Assembly: GCA_016124855.1 (NCBI GenBank)
Contig: WGMX01000020.1
Location: 310,001-374,000, forward strand
DNA from: Anaerolineaceae bacterium
GTDB taxonomy: Bacteria; Chloroflexota; Anaerolineae; Aggregatilineales; Phototrophicaceae
Reading direction: 5' to 3'
DNA length: 64,000 nucleotides
Shown here: positions 16,838 through 25,478 of the stretch, one piece after another
Layout: each line of letters begins with the position of its first letter
Numbering within the stretch: position 1 is the first letter of the stretch
Made by a program: the position numbers and the translations under genes
Notes under the pieces: model-generated
Told to the model about the DNA's origin: nothing
The model's input: the letters and a program-made list of their open reading frames with translations, nothing else
The model's database searches: none

Positions 16838-17905
16838 TTATTCGTCGCGGACGACCATGCAGGCTTCGGGCATGAAGCTCAGCGAAACCGGTTGTCCGAT
16901 GGTCGGCGGTTTGAGGTTCGGGTTGTTAAATGCGTCGAAATTGATGTGCTGGGTTTCCAATTTCACTCGCACCCGCACCACCGAACCGAGGAAGGACACA
17001 TCCTCAACCGCGCCGTTCAGATGATTGCCGAGTCCACCGGATTCGCCGTTAATGCTAATCGCTTCGGGGCGTATAGCGACCGATACGCCGTTACCAACCT
17101 GCGCGCCGAGCAGCTGCTGACCGATTTCAATTTCCTGCTCATCAATCTTGATACGTCCGGCGCGGGCATCCACAACCTTAGCATCCAGCAGGTTGAGCGT
17201 ACCGACGAACGAGGCCACAAATCGTGTTTCGGGCGTATTGTAAATATCAAGCGGCGTGCCGACCTGTTCCATACGTCCTTTGCTCATGACGACGATGCGG
17301 TCTGAAATCGACAGCGCTTCCTCTTGGTCATGGGTGACATAAATCGTGGTAATGCCGAGCTGGCGTTGAATGGCACGGATTTCTTGACGGAGTGAAATGC
17401 GGATTTTGGCATCCAGTGCCGAAAGTGGTTCGTCCATCAGCAGGACTTGAGGGCGGATGGCAATTGCGCGACCCAGTGCAACCCGCTGCTGCTGTCCACC
17501 GGAAAGCTGGTGTGGAAAGCGATGGGCAAATTCCTGCATACGGATAAGGTCAAGCATCTCACTAACTCGCTGCTTGATAACCGGAGCCGCCTCACCCCTG
17601 ACCTTTAATCCGAAGCCGATATTATTAGCAACACTCAGGTTGGGAAAGAGTGCGTACGATTGGAACACCATGCCAATATTACGCTTATTAGCTGGCACAT
17701 TGGTCACATCATTGTTGTCAATCGTGATGTGTCCTCTGGTTTGTTTCTCAAAACCTGCGATCATGCGCAAGGTAGTTGTTTTGCCGCATCCACTGGGGCC
17801 GAGGAAGGACACAAACTCGCCCTTATCGACTTTCAAATTGAAATCTTCGACGGCGGTAAAGGCGCTAAACTCTTTGCGAATGTTGGTCAGTTCCAAAAAT
17901 GCCAC
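16838..17905 (-). CDS. ABC transporter ATPase (PotA/FbpC type)
   Basis: A 355-residue ATPase that would energise import by the two permeases encoded just upstream. Walker [10 protein letters not shown], signature [14 protein letters not shown], Walker [13 protein letters not shown] and the H-loop THDQEEAL are all present, followed by a C-terminal TOBE-type regulatory domain (from about residue 240, containing VAIRPEAISI). GTG start preceded by GAGGGG. It is the last gene of the operon SBP, permease 1, permease 2, ATPase. The substrate class is spermidine, iron, thiamine or 2-aminoethylphosphonate; sequence alone cannot choose among these. Confidence 0.93.
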   Translation of the reverse strand: MAFLELTNIRKEFSAFTAVEDFNLKVDKGEFVSFLGPSGCGKTTTLRMIAGFEKQTRGHITIDNNDVTNVPANKRNIGMVFQSYALFPNLSVANNIGFGLKVRGEAAPVIKQRVSEMLDLIRMQEFAHRFPHQLSGGQQQRVALGRAIAIRPQVLLMDEPLSALDAKIRISLRQEIRAIQRQLGITTIYVTHDQEEALSISDRIVVMSKGRMEQVGTPLDIYNTPETRFVASFVGTLNLLDAKVVDARAGRIKIDEQEIEIGQQLLGAQVGNGVSVAIRPEAISINGESGGLGNHLNGAVEDVSFLGSVVRVRVKLETQHINFDAFNNPNLKPPTIGQPVSLSFMPEACMVVRDE

Positions 17906-17921
17906 GTCAATAACCCCTCAT

Positions 17922-18707
17922 TTAGAAAACAGTGGCGCGGGATTTCCCCGAACGCCGACCCAGTAATTGAATCAGTGCGATACACAACCACGTCAGCGCC
18001 AAACTGAGGATACTCAATGCCGATGGTTCGTAAACTTTCGAGGAACTCAGTTGATAAAGATAAGGGCCGAAGGTACGCTGAGACAGCAGCGAGGCGATGG
18101 TAAATTCACCCATGACGATGGCGAAAGTAATGAATGCGCCGTTGATGATCGACACCCACACATTGGGGAAAATTACTTTGAACAGAATAGTAAACCAACC
18201 CGCGCCGAGACTTTGTGCCGCTTCAGTCAACGTGCGTACTTTAATGGATTGCAGGCCGTTATCCACCGAACGATAAACGTAAGGGAACGAAAGCGTCACA
18301 TACGCGCCGACCATAATCATATAGATGCCGTTTGAACTGTCCGTCAAGCCTGTGCCGTTATATGCCCGGATTAATCCGAACACCAGCACCACCGCCGGAA
18401 TGACGAATGGCAGCAGCGTAAAGAATTCGATGAGCGAACGGGCGCGCGGGATTTTGAGCTGCACCCAATAGGCCGTTGGGACGATCAACAGCGTACTCAC
18501 GATAATGGTAATGACGGCTGTTTGCAGCGACAGGCTGAAGCTCTTGGCAAAATCGGGCGATTGCAGAACATTATTGTAAGCGGTGAAACTTAATGTTCCC
18601 CGTTTGGCTTGCAGCGAGTATTGGAATGTAGCATATAACGGCACGAAAAAATAAAGTGCGGTTAAAACGACCCAGAACCATGCCCAAAAAGAACCACGCT
18701 TCGGCAT
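17922..18707 (-). CDS. ABC transporter permease (PotC type)
   Basis: A 261-residue membrane protein with about six transmembrane segments. The EAA loop that docks on the ATPase is visible as LTEAAQSLGAGWFTILFKVI. Its ATG overlaps the stop codon of the preceding permease by 1 nt (TAATG), so the two are coupled and probably form the heterodimeric channel. The ATPase gene follows after 16 nt. Confidence 0.93.
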   Translation of the reverse strand: MPKRGSFWAWFWVVLTALYFFVPLYATFQYSLQAKRGTLSFTAYNNVLQSPDFAKSFSLSLQTAVITIIVSTLLIVPTAYWVQLKIPRARSLIEFFTLLPFVIPAVVLVFGLIRAYNGTGLTDSSNGIYMIMVGAYVTLSFPYVYRSVDNGLQSIKVRTLTEAAQSLGAGWFTILFKVIFPNVWVSIINGAFITFAIVMGEFTIASLLSQRTFGPYLYQLSSSKVYEPSALSILSLALTWLCIALIQLLGRRSGKSRATVF

Positions 18708-19645
18708 TATTCACCTCCTACCTTCAGCCAGCGCCCTGACATACGGCGGAAGAAACTGTAGATGAAGATGGTGATGACCATGACCACTATCATACCGAAG
18801 GCGAGAGCGTTGCCGATGCCGGGGTTATTAAAGGTATCAGAGCTAAATTGACTGCCCACCAGCAGCGTGATAACCGTGTATTGTCCGCCACCGCCGACGA
18901 GGGCATATGCCGTTGCCTGTGCGCCGAAGGCATTGCCGAAAAGTAAAGCGCAGGTGCCTGCAATCGACGGCAGCAAAATCGGTAAGGCAACGTAGCGCCA
19001 GTATTGGAAACGCGTCGCCCCTAAGTTTTCGCTGGCCTCTCGCCATTCTTTGCGAAGTCCTTCGAACGCTGGAGCCATAATCAGAACCATCAATGGAATT
19101 TGAAAGTAGATATAAACAATCACCAGACCGGTGAAACTGTAGAGTTTGAAATCAGGATAAAGGAAGATGCCGATTGATTTAAGTGCAACCGTAAGGATGC
19201 CAACCTGCCCGATGGTGGCGATAAAGGCGAAGGCCAGCGGTACACCGCCAAAATTAGAAGCCACACCCGAAAATGACAGGATTGCCGAGCGTACCCAACC
19301 GGGTAAATGCCCGAGTGTGATTGCCCACGCGAGGAAAAAGCCGATAAGTGCGCCACCGACCGCGCTGAATAAGCTGAGCTTAATCGATGACCAGTACGTC
19401 CCTAAAATTAAAGGCGTATTGAGTGAATTGATGTTGTCTAAAGTGAAGTGTCCATTCAGGTCTTGGAATGATTTGACCACAATGGATAGCGCAGGCATAA
19501 GTTGAAAAGCGATGATAAAAATAATAAAGGGAAGTATTCCGAGCCAGTTCCAACTCCACCAACCCCTAATCCGGCGTCGCAGTGTGGGTGGTGATGCTGC
19601 TTTACTGACCTCAATCGTTGTAAGTCCCGCCATGCATTCCCCCAT
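18707..19645 (-). CDS. ABC transporter permease (PotB type)
   Basis: A 312-residue membrane permease with a 35-residue cytosolic N-terminus and about six transmembrane segments; the EAA loop reads WREASENLGATRFQYWRYVA. It pairs with the downstream 261-residue permease. Two starts are possible: ATG 19645 (MGECMAG...) or ATG 19633, which has GGGGGA a few nt upstream; both give an intact protein. A TATAAT promoter (19672-19699) lies just upstream, so the permeases can be transcribed independently of the binding-protein gene. Confidence 0.9.
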   Translation of the reverse strand: MGECMAGLTTIEVSKAASPPTLRRRIRGWWSWNWLGILPFIIFIIAFQLMPALSIVVKSFQDLNGHFTLDNINSLNTPLILGTYWSSIKLSLFSAVGGALIGFFLAWAITLGHLPGWVRSAILSFSGVASNFGGVPLAFAFIATIGQVGILTVALKSIGIFLYPDFKLYSFTGLVIVYIYFQIPLMVLIMAPAFEGLRKEWREASENLGATRFQYWRYVALPILLPSIAGTCALLFGNAFGAQATAYALVGGGGQYTVITLLVGSQFSSDTFNNPGIGNALAFGMIVVMVITIFIYSFFRRMSGRWLKVGGE

Positions 19646-19671
19646 GAAACTGACCGTTAAGTGTCGAGCAG

Positions 19672-19699
19672 ATTATAGCGACTCTCTTTTGCCTGTGCA
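19672..19699 (-). promoter_or_regulatory. Candidate promoter of the permease/ATPase genes
   Basis: Minus-strand TATAAT (19672-19677) with TGCACA as -35 (19694-19699), spacer 16 nt, located between the binding-protein terminator hairpin and the permease start. Confidence 0.4.
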
Positions 19700-19715
19700 T
19701 CTATTCCTGAAATGA

Positions 19716-19740
19716 CAGGGGGCGCGCACTGCACCCCCTG
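19716..19740 (-). terminator. Hairpin after the solute-binding-protein gene
   Basis: Stem CAGGGGG/CCCCCTG with an 11-nt loop, 35 nt downstream of the binding-protein stop codon. The T tract is weak, so it may attenuate rather than stop transcription, letting the binding protein be made in excess of the permeases. Confidence 0.5.
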
Positions 19741-19774
19741 AGTTCTTCTATCAACCGGATTGCCTGCCGACTGC

Positions 19775-20980
19775 TTAGGAAGCGGGGGCAGCAATCGCCA
19801 AACCGACCTTGTCAGCCCAGCCGGTCTTAATTTGATCCGCCACCTTGATGATTTGTTCGACGGTGGGGAAGGCAACTGGAACATCCGAAGCCGGAAGCTT
19901 GGCAGCCAGTTCTTCGGGAATGACGTCATTCTTCACCAGATCGTCATAACGGACGGGTTTGGCGTAACCGGCTAACCATGCCAATTGGCCTGCGTCCGAG
20001 TACAAGTATTCCATCCACAGGCGGGCGGCGTTCGGGCGTGGCGCATAGGCGCTGATAGCCTGAATGTACAAACCGGCGATGGAACCGCTCTTGGGATACA
20101 CAACTTCAATGTTCACGCTGTCAGCGTTGGCGTCACGGTTGCCGAGTGAGTTGTAGTCCCAACGAATGGTAATGGGGGTTTCACCCTTAGCAATCGTCGC
20201 AGGGCTGGAAATCAACGGCAGCAGATTACCCGCATCAGCCAACTGCTTGAAGTAGTCTAAACCGGCGGTGGCATCATCCAGTGAGCCGCCGTTGGCGAGG
20301 GCCGCTGCCCAAACGGTGAAGATGGCTTGGTTGGCGGCGGTCGGGTCACCACCCAGAGCAATTTGTCCCTTATATTCGGGCTTGAGCAGGTCTGACCAGT
20401 CTTCAGGAACATTGGTCACGACATCGGCATTCACTTCGAAAACCAGTGTGCCGTAGTAGTCACCGTACCAATAACCATCGGGGTCTTTAGCTGCGTCAGG
20501 AATGGTGTCCCATGTGGCGACCTTATACGGTTGCAGCAAACCTTCTTCGATTGAGGACTTACCCCAGCTAAATCCCACGTCGATGACATCAGGATTCTGC
20601 GGGCCTTTGTTGCCGGCATTGGCCTTGATGGCTTCAATTTCTTGGGCCGAACTGCCATCTGGATTCAGGTCGTTATATTTCAGGAAATCATATTGAGCGA
20701 AGAAGTCTTTCTTAATTTGAACATAATTTGCCCAGCTATCGGGGAGGGCGATTGTGGAAAGTTCGCCTTCGGCCTTAGCGGCTTCAATCAGTTTGTCCAT
20801 ACCACCGGCGGCTTCAAGGTCAATGGGACCCGGTGCGGGCGCAGCAGGAAGGGGAGCCTCAGGCGTTGCAGTCGCGTCTTGGGCAAAGGCGGGAATACCC
20901 GCGATGCTGACGGCGATGCCCGCGCTGGCGAGCGAGGCTAATTGGAGGAACTTGCGGCGAGACATATTCGTAGACTTCAT
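19775..20980 (-). CDS. ABC transporter solute-binding protein, Tat-type signal
   Basis: A 401-residue extracytoplasmic binding protein of the family-1/iron-spermidine type. The N-terminus carries a twin-arginine motif, MSRRKFLQLASLASAGIA, which indicates export by Tat of a folded protein. A short Ala/Pro linker (DATATPEAPLPAAPAPG) precedes the two-lobed body, which includes DVIDVGFSWGKSSIEEGLL and GYWYGDYYGTLVF. It heads an operon with two permeases and an ATPase. The start ATG at 20980 has AGGAG 9 nt upstream. The ligand could be an organic cation, a metal complex or a phosphonate. Confidence 0.9.
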   Translation of the reverse strand: MKSTNMSRRKFLQLASLASAGIAVSIAGIPAFAQDATATPEAPLPAAPAPGPIDLEAAGGMDKLIEAAKAEGELSTIALPDSWANYVQIKKDFFAQYDFLKYNDLNPDGSSAQEIEAIKANAGNKGPQNPDVIDVGFSWGKSSIEEGLLQPYKVATWDTIPDAAKDPDGYWYGDYYGTLVFEVNADVVTNVPEDWSDLLKPEYKGQIALGGDPTAANQAIFTVWAAALANGGSLDDATAGLDYFKQLADAGNLLPLISSPATIAKGETPITIRWDYNSLGNRDANADSVNIEVVYPKSGSIAGLYIQAISAYAPRPNAARLWMEYLYSDAGQLAWLAGYAKPVRYDDLVKNDVIPEELAAKLPASDVPVAFPTVEQIIKVADQIKTGWADKVGLAIAAPAS

Positions 20981-21293
20981 CTCAATTTTCTCCTAAAAAA
21001 ACAGGTTATGGGTTTCATCAAGCTTGGGGTGAGAACCAGCGCCACGCGCCGTAAAGCTGTCAAAACCTAGCGTGATTATAACGCGCGTTCAAAATTAGCC
21101 ACTGATAGCTAACCCCACATGAACAATATGTTAAATGGATTATAAGGAATTGTTAAGAAAATTCCCACTCGATTAGCTTCATCTGATGAAAATGACTGAA
21201 TCAACCCCATACGATGCAAAAGCCATAGTATCTGCTAGACTCTCGCCGGTGCTTGCTGCATAATGTCCCCATCATCATAGTATTTTGAGGCGC
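20981..21293. promoter_or_regulatory. Divergent spacer between the importer operon and the SH3 membrane protein
   Basis: No gene is seen. A minus-strand TATAAT at 21075-21080 is a candidate -10 for the binding-protein gene; its -35 is poor. The rest (21110-21240) is AT-rich and unstructured. Confidence 0.4.
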
Positions 21294-22109
21294 ATGGTGG
21301 GTCTAATCCTCGTCTTAGCTGGTGCGCTCTTTGCGCTGTTCTTTGTACTCATCGCCATTGTGCGAACACTTCGCCATTCAACTAAAATCACATTTTGGGA
21401 ACTGCTGCTGGCGTTTCTTGCGGCGCTGCTGCCTCTGGCAGGCATTGTTGACGGGTCGATGACAGACACTCCCGCCCCGCTGCCGTTACGCGCAGGCCTG
21501 TTGACAGGCGCGGTGTTGGGCGTGCTGGGAATGCTCATTGCTGTATTGGAACTGCGTCGTGAGCAAAAACTCAAACAGTCACGCGGTATTTTCGCTATTG
21601 GCATCGGCCTATTAATCGTCTTAGCCACCTTCACCGTGCCGATTACCTCCCAACAAATCCTGCTGCCCGCGCTGGCGACGGTTACGCCGATCAATCTAGC
21701 CGCTATCGAGAGAACGCCAACACCACTCGGCCCGACCTTCACAGCGACTGCTGTTCCATCCGCCACGCTTACGCCGACACCCACCATAACCCGCACACCC
21801 CGTCCCACCGGCACGGCCACCGCTACGCTCTATGTGTTTGTGACCAGTACCGCGCTGCCCACCGCGACGTTGCCCTCGCCCTGTTTGGCCCTAACCAAAT
21901 TCAACGTCAACTTACGCGCCAAACCAGAACCTGACGCGCCCATTGAAGTCACCATTCCCTTCGACAATACCATTTCGTTGTATGGACACAGCGAAGACTC
22001 GGTTTGGTGGTACGGTGAATATCAAGGTAAATCGGGATGGTTGAAAGCTGAATTTTTGACCCTGACCGCTTCGTGTGACACGTTACCAGTTAAGCAATCC
22101 GCGTCATGA
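21294..22109 (+). CDS. Membrane protein with Thr/Pro linker and C-terminal SH3-like domain
   Basis: A 271-residue protein with three to four hydrophobic segments in residues 1-125, a Thr/Pro-rich linker (about 140-195, with TPTPTITRTPRPTGT) and a C-terminal bacterial SH3 domain (about 200-260: NVNLRAKPEPDAPIEV, SVWWYGEYQGKSGWLKAEFL). Two Cys flank this domain and could form a disulfide. The SH3 part should lie outside the membrane and may bind peptidoglycan or protein. Start taken at ATG 21294 with GAGG upstream; a TTG at 21285 would add three residues. It sits alone between two divergent ABC importer operons; a link to transport is not evident. Confidence 0.8.
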   Translation: MVGLILVLAGALFALFFVLIAIVRTLRHSTKITFWELLLAFLAALLPLAGIVDGSMTDTPAPLPLRAGLLTGAVLGVLGMLIAVLELRREQKLKQSRGIFAIGIGLLIVLATFTVPITSQQILLPALATVTPINLAAIERTPTPLGPTFTATAVPSATLTPTPTITRTPRPTGTATATLYVFVTSTALPTATLPSPCLALTKFNVNLRAKPEPDAPIEVTIPFDNTISLYGHSEDSVWWYGEYQGKSGWLKAEFLTLTASCDTLPVKQSAS

Positions 22110-22132
22110 ACCCCTACAAAAAGGGGCGTTGA
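22109..22132. repeat. GTAGGGG-type palindrome, degenerate copy
   Basis: AACCCCTACAAAAAGGGGCGTT immediately after the SH3 membrane-protein gene; a short CCCCT/AGGGG stem that may serve as its terminator. Confidence 0.4.
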
Positions 22133-22221
22133 TGCATCTGCTTCGCTGTATGATTACGCTGCTGATAGCTTTGGTGATAACTTACAGCGTTTCACCATCA
22201 AAATTCGACACACTGTTGCTG

Positions 22222-22250
22222 TTGCCCAAAAGCCATATAAGGTTTATTAT
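22222..22250 (+). promoter_or_regulatory. Promoter of the potBCDA genes
   Basis: TTGCCC (22222-22227), 17-nt spacer, TATTAT (22245-22250), 42 nt ahead of the potB start codon. Confidence 0.55.
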
Positions 22251-22291
22251 TTGCCCTCATGTGATTGGACGCTTCGTGTTAAGGGGTGGAT

Positions 22292-23203
22292 ATGGCCGCT
22301 ACGACCACTAACTCGCAGTACATGAAAGACCGGGCACGGCGGCAGGGAATTTTCCTGTCACTGCCGGCTGTGGTCTGGCTAGGCATATTTTTTATCCTCC
22401 CTGTCATGATTGTGTTGGCGATCAGTTTTCTGACCCCCACCCGTGACGGTGCTGGCGGGCAGCTTCCCCTTACATTGAACCACTACGCCGATGCTTTCGA
22501 TTTTTGGAAAGAACGGCCCATCTATTCGACAATTATCTTGCGCTCAGTCTGGATTTCCCTGCTGACGACCATCATTTGTCTCATCATGGGGTATCCGCTT
22601 TCATTCTTCATTGCCACCCGCAAGAGCCAGTACTTTCGCCAGTTCGCCATGTTCCTGATAATCATGCCCTTTTGGACGAACTTCTTAGTGCGTACCTACG
22701 CCTTAAAAACCATTATCGCGCCCGAAGGTACACTTGCCGGAATTTTGAACGCGGTCGGTGGTCTGGGATTATTGGTTAATGGTAAGTTAACTTGGCTCAA
22801 CACGCGTGAGGCGGTTATCCTCGGTTTGGTTTACAGTTATTTGCCCTTTATGGTGCTGCCCATTTATGCGGTGGTCGAGAAATTTGATTTTCGTTTTGTC
22901 GAAGCGGCCAACGATCTGGGCGCCAATGACTGGAAGACAATTATCAGGGTGGTTATCCCGATGACTGCACCGGGATTAGTCGCTGGTTTCATTCTGGTGT
23001 TTATCCCGACCATTGGCGCGTTTGTCACGCCCGATCTGCTTGGCGGTACGCAGGGTTTGATGATTAGTAATCTCATCCAGCAAAATATTCGTGGCACAGG
23101 TGCAAATTACCCCCGTGGTTCGGCGCTCTCCGCAGTTTTGATGCTTCTGGTTACCATCGGTGTTGTCATTTATCTTCGTTATGGTGACCGGGAGGTAGCA
23201 TAA
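22292..23203 (+). CDS. potB: Spermidine/putrescine-type ABC permease PotB
   Basis: A 303-residue permease with about six transmembrane segments. The EAA loop is VEAANDLGANDWKTIIRVVIP, typical of polyamine permeases, and FWTNFLVRTYALK resembles the PotB segment after the second helix. The start ATG 22292 has AGGGG 6 nt upstream; a GTG at 22286 would lie within that site. It is the first gene of a potB-potC-potD-potA cluster and overlaps potC by 1 nt. The importer would take up polyamines or similar cations from the periplasmic side. Confidence 0.92.
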   Translation: MAATTTNSQYMKDRARRQGIFLSLPAVVWLGIFFILPVMIVLAISFLTPTRDGAGGQLPLTLNHYADAFDFWKERPIYSTIILRSVWISLLTTIICLIMGYPLSFFIATRKSQYFRQFAMFLIIMPFWTNFLVRTYALKTIIAPEGTLAGILNAVGGLGLLVNGKLTWLNTREAVILGLVYSYLPFMVLPIYAVVEKFDFRFVEAANDLGANDWKTIIRVVIPMTAPGLVAGFILVFIPTIGAFVTPDLLGGTQGLMISNLIQQNIRGTGANYPRGSALSAVLMLLVTIGVVIYLRYGDREVA

Positions 23204-24120
23204 TGACGGAACAAACCATAAATCCGCCAGTACGTCCCGCACTCAGCGAAATCGACTTTAATTACGGTCAAATCCGCCGTGATATGCTGGTGCGGCGCGT
23301 TGGCAAATTTCTGTTCTTGTTAAACCCGATTGCATCCAATTTTTTCTTGTGGGCGCCGATTGTGGTACTGGTCGTCCTATCATTCAACAAGAACAAAACA
23401 GTTTCCGTGTGGGGCGGCTTCACCTTTGATTGGTACGCCGAAATCTTTAACGGAACCAGCCAATTTACGGGCGATATGGTCAATGCGCTGCGCAATACTT
23501 TGTTCATCGCGGTGGTCTCGACATTGATTTCGACCATTATCGGAACGATGGTTTCAATCGCGCTGGAACGCGGGATTTTTCCCGGTAAGAAAATCGTGGA
23601 TGCAGTTTTATATCTGCCAGTGGTTATTCCTGAAATCACTCAAGCGGTATCGCTGGCGGTGTTCTTCAAATTTTTGTTTGACGCTTATCAAGGCGTGACC
23701 GGACAGCAAGCCACATTGGGCTTTGGTACGATTATTATTGGTCACGTTGTGTTCTCGGTTTCGTTCGTGGTGATCACTATTCGTGGACGTTTGGCCGATA
23801 TGAATCCCCGTTATGAAGAAGCCGCCCGCGACCTCGGCGCGAACGAGTGGCAGACCTTCTGGCGGGTGACTTTCCCGTTAATTTTGCCCGGAATCATTTC
23901 TGGCGCGCTGCTGGCATTCACCCTGTCGTTGGATGATTACATCGTGACCTTCTTCACCAACGGTGTTGGTACGAATACGCTGCCGATCTTTGTCTATGGT
24001 CTGCTCCGTAAGGCCATATCACCGGAGATTAATGCGATTTCCACCGTCTTGCTTTTGGCATCGATGGTGTTAGTCGGGTTTTCCTTGTTTATACAGGGCC
24101 GTGGGGCAAACCGCACTTAA
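23203..24120 (+). CDS. potC: Spermidine/putrescine-type ABC permease PotC
   Basis: A 305-residue permease; its N-terminal cytosolic part (about 40 residues) is longer than in typical PotC. Membrane segments follow from VVLVVLSFN, with the PotC-like FSFD-type region KTVSVWGGFTFDWYAEIFNG and the EAA loop YEEAARDLGANEWQTFWRVT, then LSLDDYIVTFF. The TAATG junction couples it to potB. It forms the channel with PotB. Confidence 0.93.
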   Translation: MTEQTINPPVRPALSEIDFNYGQIRRDMLVRRVGKFLFLLNPIASNFFLWAPIVVLVVLSFNKNKTVSVWGGFTFDWYAEIFNGTSQFTGDMVNALRNTLFIAVVSTLISTIIGTMVSIALERGIFPGKKIVDAVLYLPVVIPEITQAVSLAVFFKFLFDAYQGVTGQQATLGFGTIIIGHVVFSVSFVVITIRGRLADMNPRYEEAARDLGANEWQTFWRVTFPLILPGIISGALLAFTLSLDDYIVTFFTNGVGTNTLPIFVYGLLRKAISPEINAISTVLLLASMVLVGFSLFIQGRGANRT

Positions 24121-24177
24121 ACGGGTGCCTAAACCCCCACTATTGTACGTTTCCAAAGCATGTATCTAGGAGGCAAA

Positions 24178-25329
24178 ATGTTACGTAAATTGACGCTTGT
24201 ACTCTGTCTGGGATTGCTGGCACTTGGAGTACCGGCTTTTGCACAAGACGCTACCACCGAAGCCGCCATGACCACATGGACGTGTCCTGCGGAAGTGGTC
24301 GCGATGGTGCAGGCACTACCCGAAGCTGACCGTGTCCTCAACTGGTATAACTGGACGACCTATGAAGCGGATAACACTCGTCCTGATTTTGGGACTCTCT
24401 GCGGCGTTAAAGTCAACGAAGATAACTTCGGCAGCAACGAGGAAATGATTGCCAAGCTGCGTCAGGGTAACCCCGGTTATGACATTGTGGTTCCGACCGG
24501 TGTCGTTATCCCTCAGATGGTTCGTGAAGGTCTTCTCGAAGAACTCGATATGACCAAGATTCCGAATTTTGCCAATGTCTCGGAACCTTTGCAGAAGCCA
24601 GCCTATGACCCCGAAAATAAGTACAGTGTTCCTTATCAATGGGGTACGATTGCGATTGGCTACAACAAAGAAGCCGTCGGTAAAGAAGTCACCAGTTGGG
24701 AAGATTTGTGGAGCTTTCAGGGCAACGTGGCTTGGATTGAAGACCCCCGCTCCATGATGGGTATCGCCTTGATGCTCTTGGGCAAAGACCCGAATACCAC
24801 CAATGCCGATGATATTAACGCCGCCCGCGATTATCTGATTGATCACGGCAGCAACGTCAGAAGCATTGCTCAAGACGATGGTCAGGAAAAACTCGTCAGC
24901 GGCGAAGCAGATATGGTTGTGGAATACAGCGGCGACATTTTCCAGAAAATGACCGACTGTGAAGATAACCCTGATCTGAAGTGCGCTGGCAAGTACGATT
25001 ATGTCATTCCGAAGGAAGGCGCGATTCGCTGGGTCGATAATCTGGCTATTCCCAAGGGCGCTCCCCATAAAGAATTGGCTCAGGCCTTTATCGACTACAT
25101 CCTTGATCCTCAAGTTGGCGCGGACATCAGCAACTACACCGCCTACGCCACACCTAACCAGAAAGCGTTGGATGAAAAATTGATTGATGAGGCTTATCTG
25201 AACTCACCGGTCATTTATCCTGACGCCGAAACCAACAAGCATCTGTTCACGGTTGTTGATGTGGGTGATGATGCCGCACGTCTGTACAACGATGCGTGGA
25301 CGGAACTCAAGACCCTGCTCGGTCAATAA
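24178..25329 (+). CDS. potD: Spermidine/putrescine-type binding protein PotD
   Basis: A 383-residue exported binding protein. A Sec signal peptide (MLRKLTLVLCLGLLALGVPA, then FAQ) precedes the mature protein. The family start LNWYNWTTYEADNTRPDF corresponds to the LYVYNWSDYI-type segment of PotD, and PYQWGTIAIGYNKEAVG and DMVVEYSGDIF are ligand-lobe motifs. The start ATG at 24178 has AGGAGG 6 nt upstream; the in-frame ATG at 24160 lies before the RBS. A strong terminator follows the gene, so potA is probably expressed at a lower level than potD. Confidence 0.92.
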   Translation: MLRKLTLVLCLGLLALGVPAFAQDATTEAAMTTWTCPAEVVAMVQALPEADRVLNWYNWTTYEADNTRPDFGTLCGVKVNEDNFGSNEEMIAKLRQGNPGYDIVVPTGVVIPQMVREGLLEELDMTKIPNFANVSEPLQKPAYDPENKYSVPYQWGTIAIGYNKEAVGKEVTSWEDLWSFQGNVAWIEDPRSMMGIALMLLGKDPNTTNADDINAARDYLIDHGSNVRSIAQDDGQEKLVSGEADMVVEYSGDIFQKMTDCEDNPDLKCAGKYDYVIPKEGAIRWVDNLAIPKGAPHKELAQAFIDYILDPQVGADISNYTAYATPNQKALDEKLIDEAYLNSPVIYPDAETNKHLFTVVDVGDDAARLYNDAWTELKTLLGQ

Positions 25330-25342
25330 CCAGAGTGTTTTA

Positions 25343-25377
25343 GGGGTAGGTTCACGAAGCCTGCCCCTTCTTTTTTT
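25343..25377 (+). terminator. Terminator/attenuator between potD and potA
   Basis: An 8-bp stem GGGGTAGG/CCTGCCCC (one T-G pair), 9-nt loop, then TTCTTTTTTT. It is inside the pot cluster, so it should reduce read-through into potA. Confidence 0.8.
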
Positions 25378-25478
25378 GAACGTGTTGTTCGCTTAAAACT
25401 AAACTTATTTTTGCTGCTTTATTACCAAATGACTCTTATGGGCGGACAGCCTTTCGTACTGATTAAAGGGATTGGAAC

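Noticed and set aside
22132..22311. Short hydrophobic frame before potB
   Set aside because: It overlaps the potB promoter and start, and lacks an RBS.
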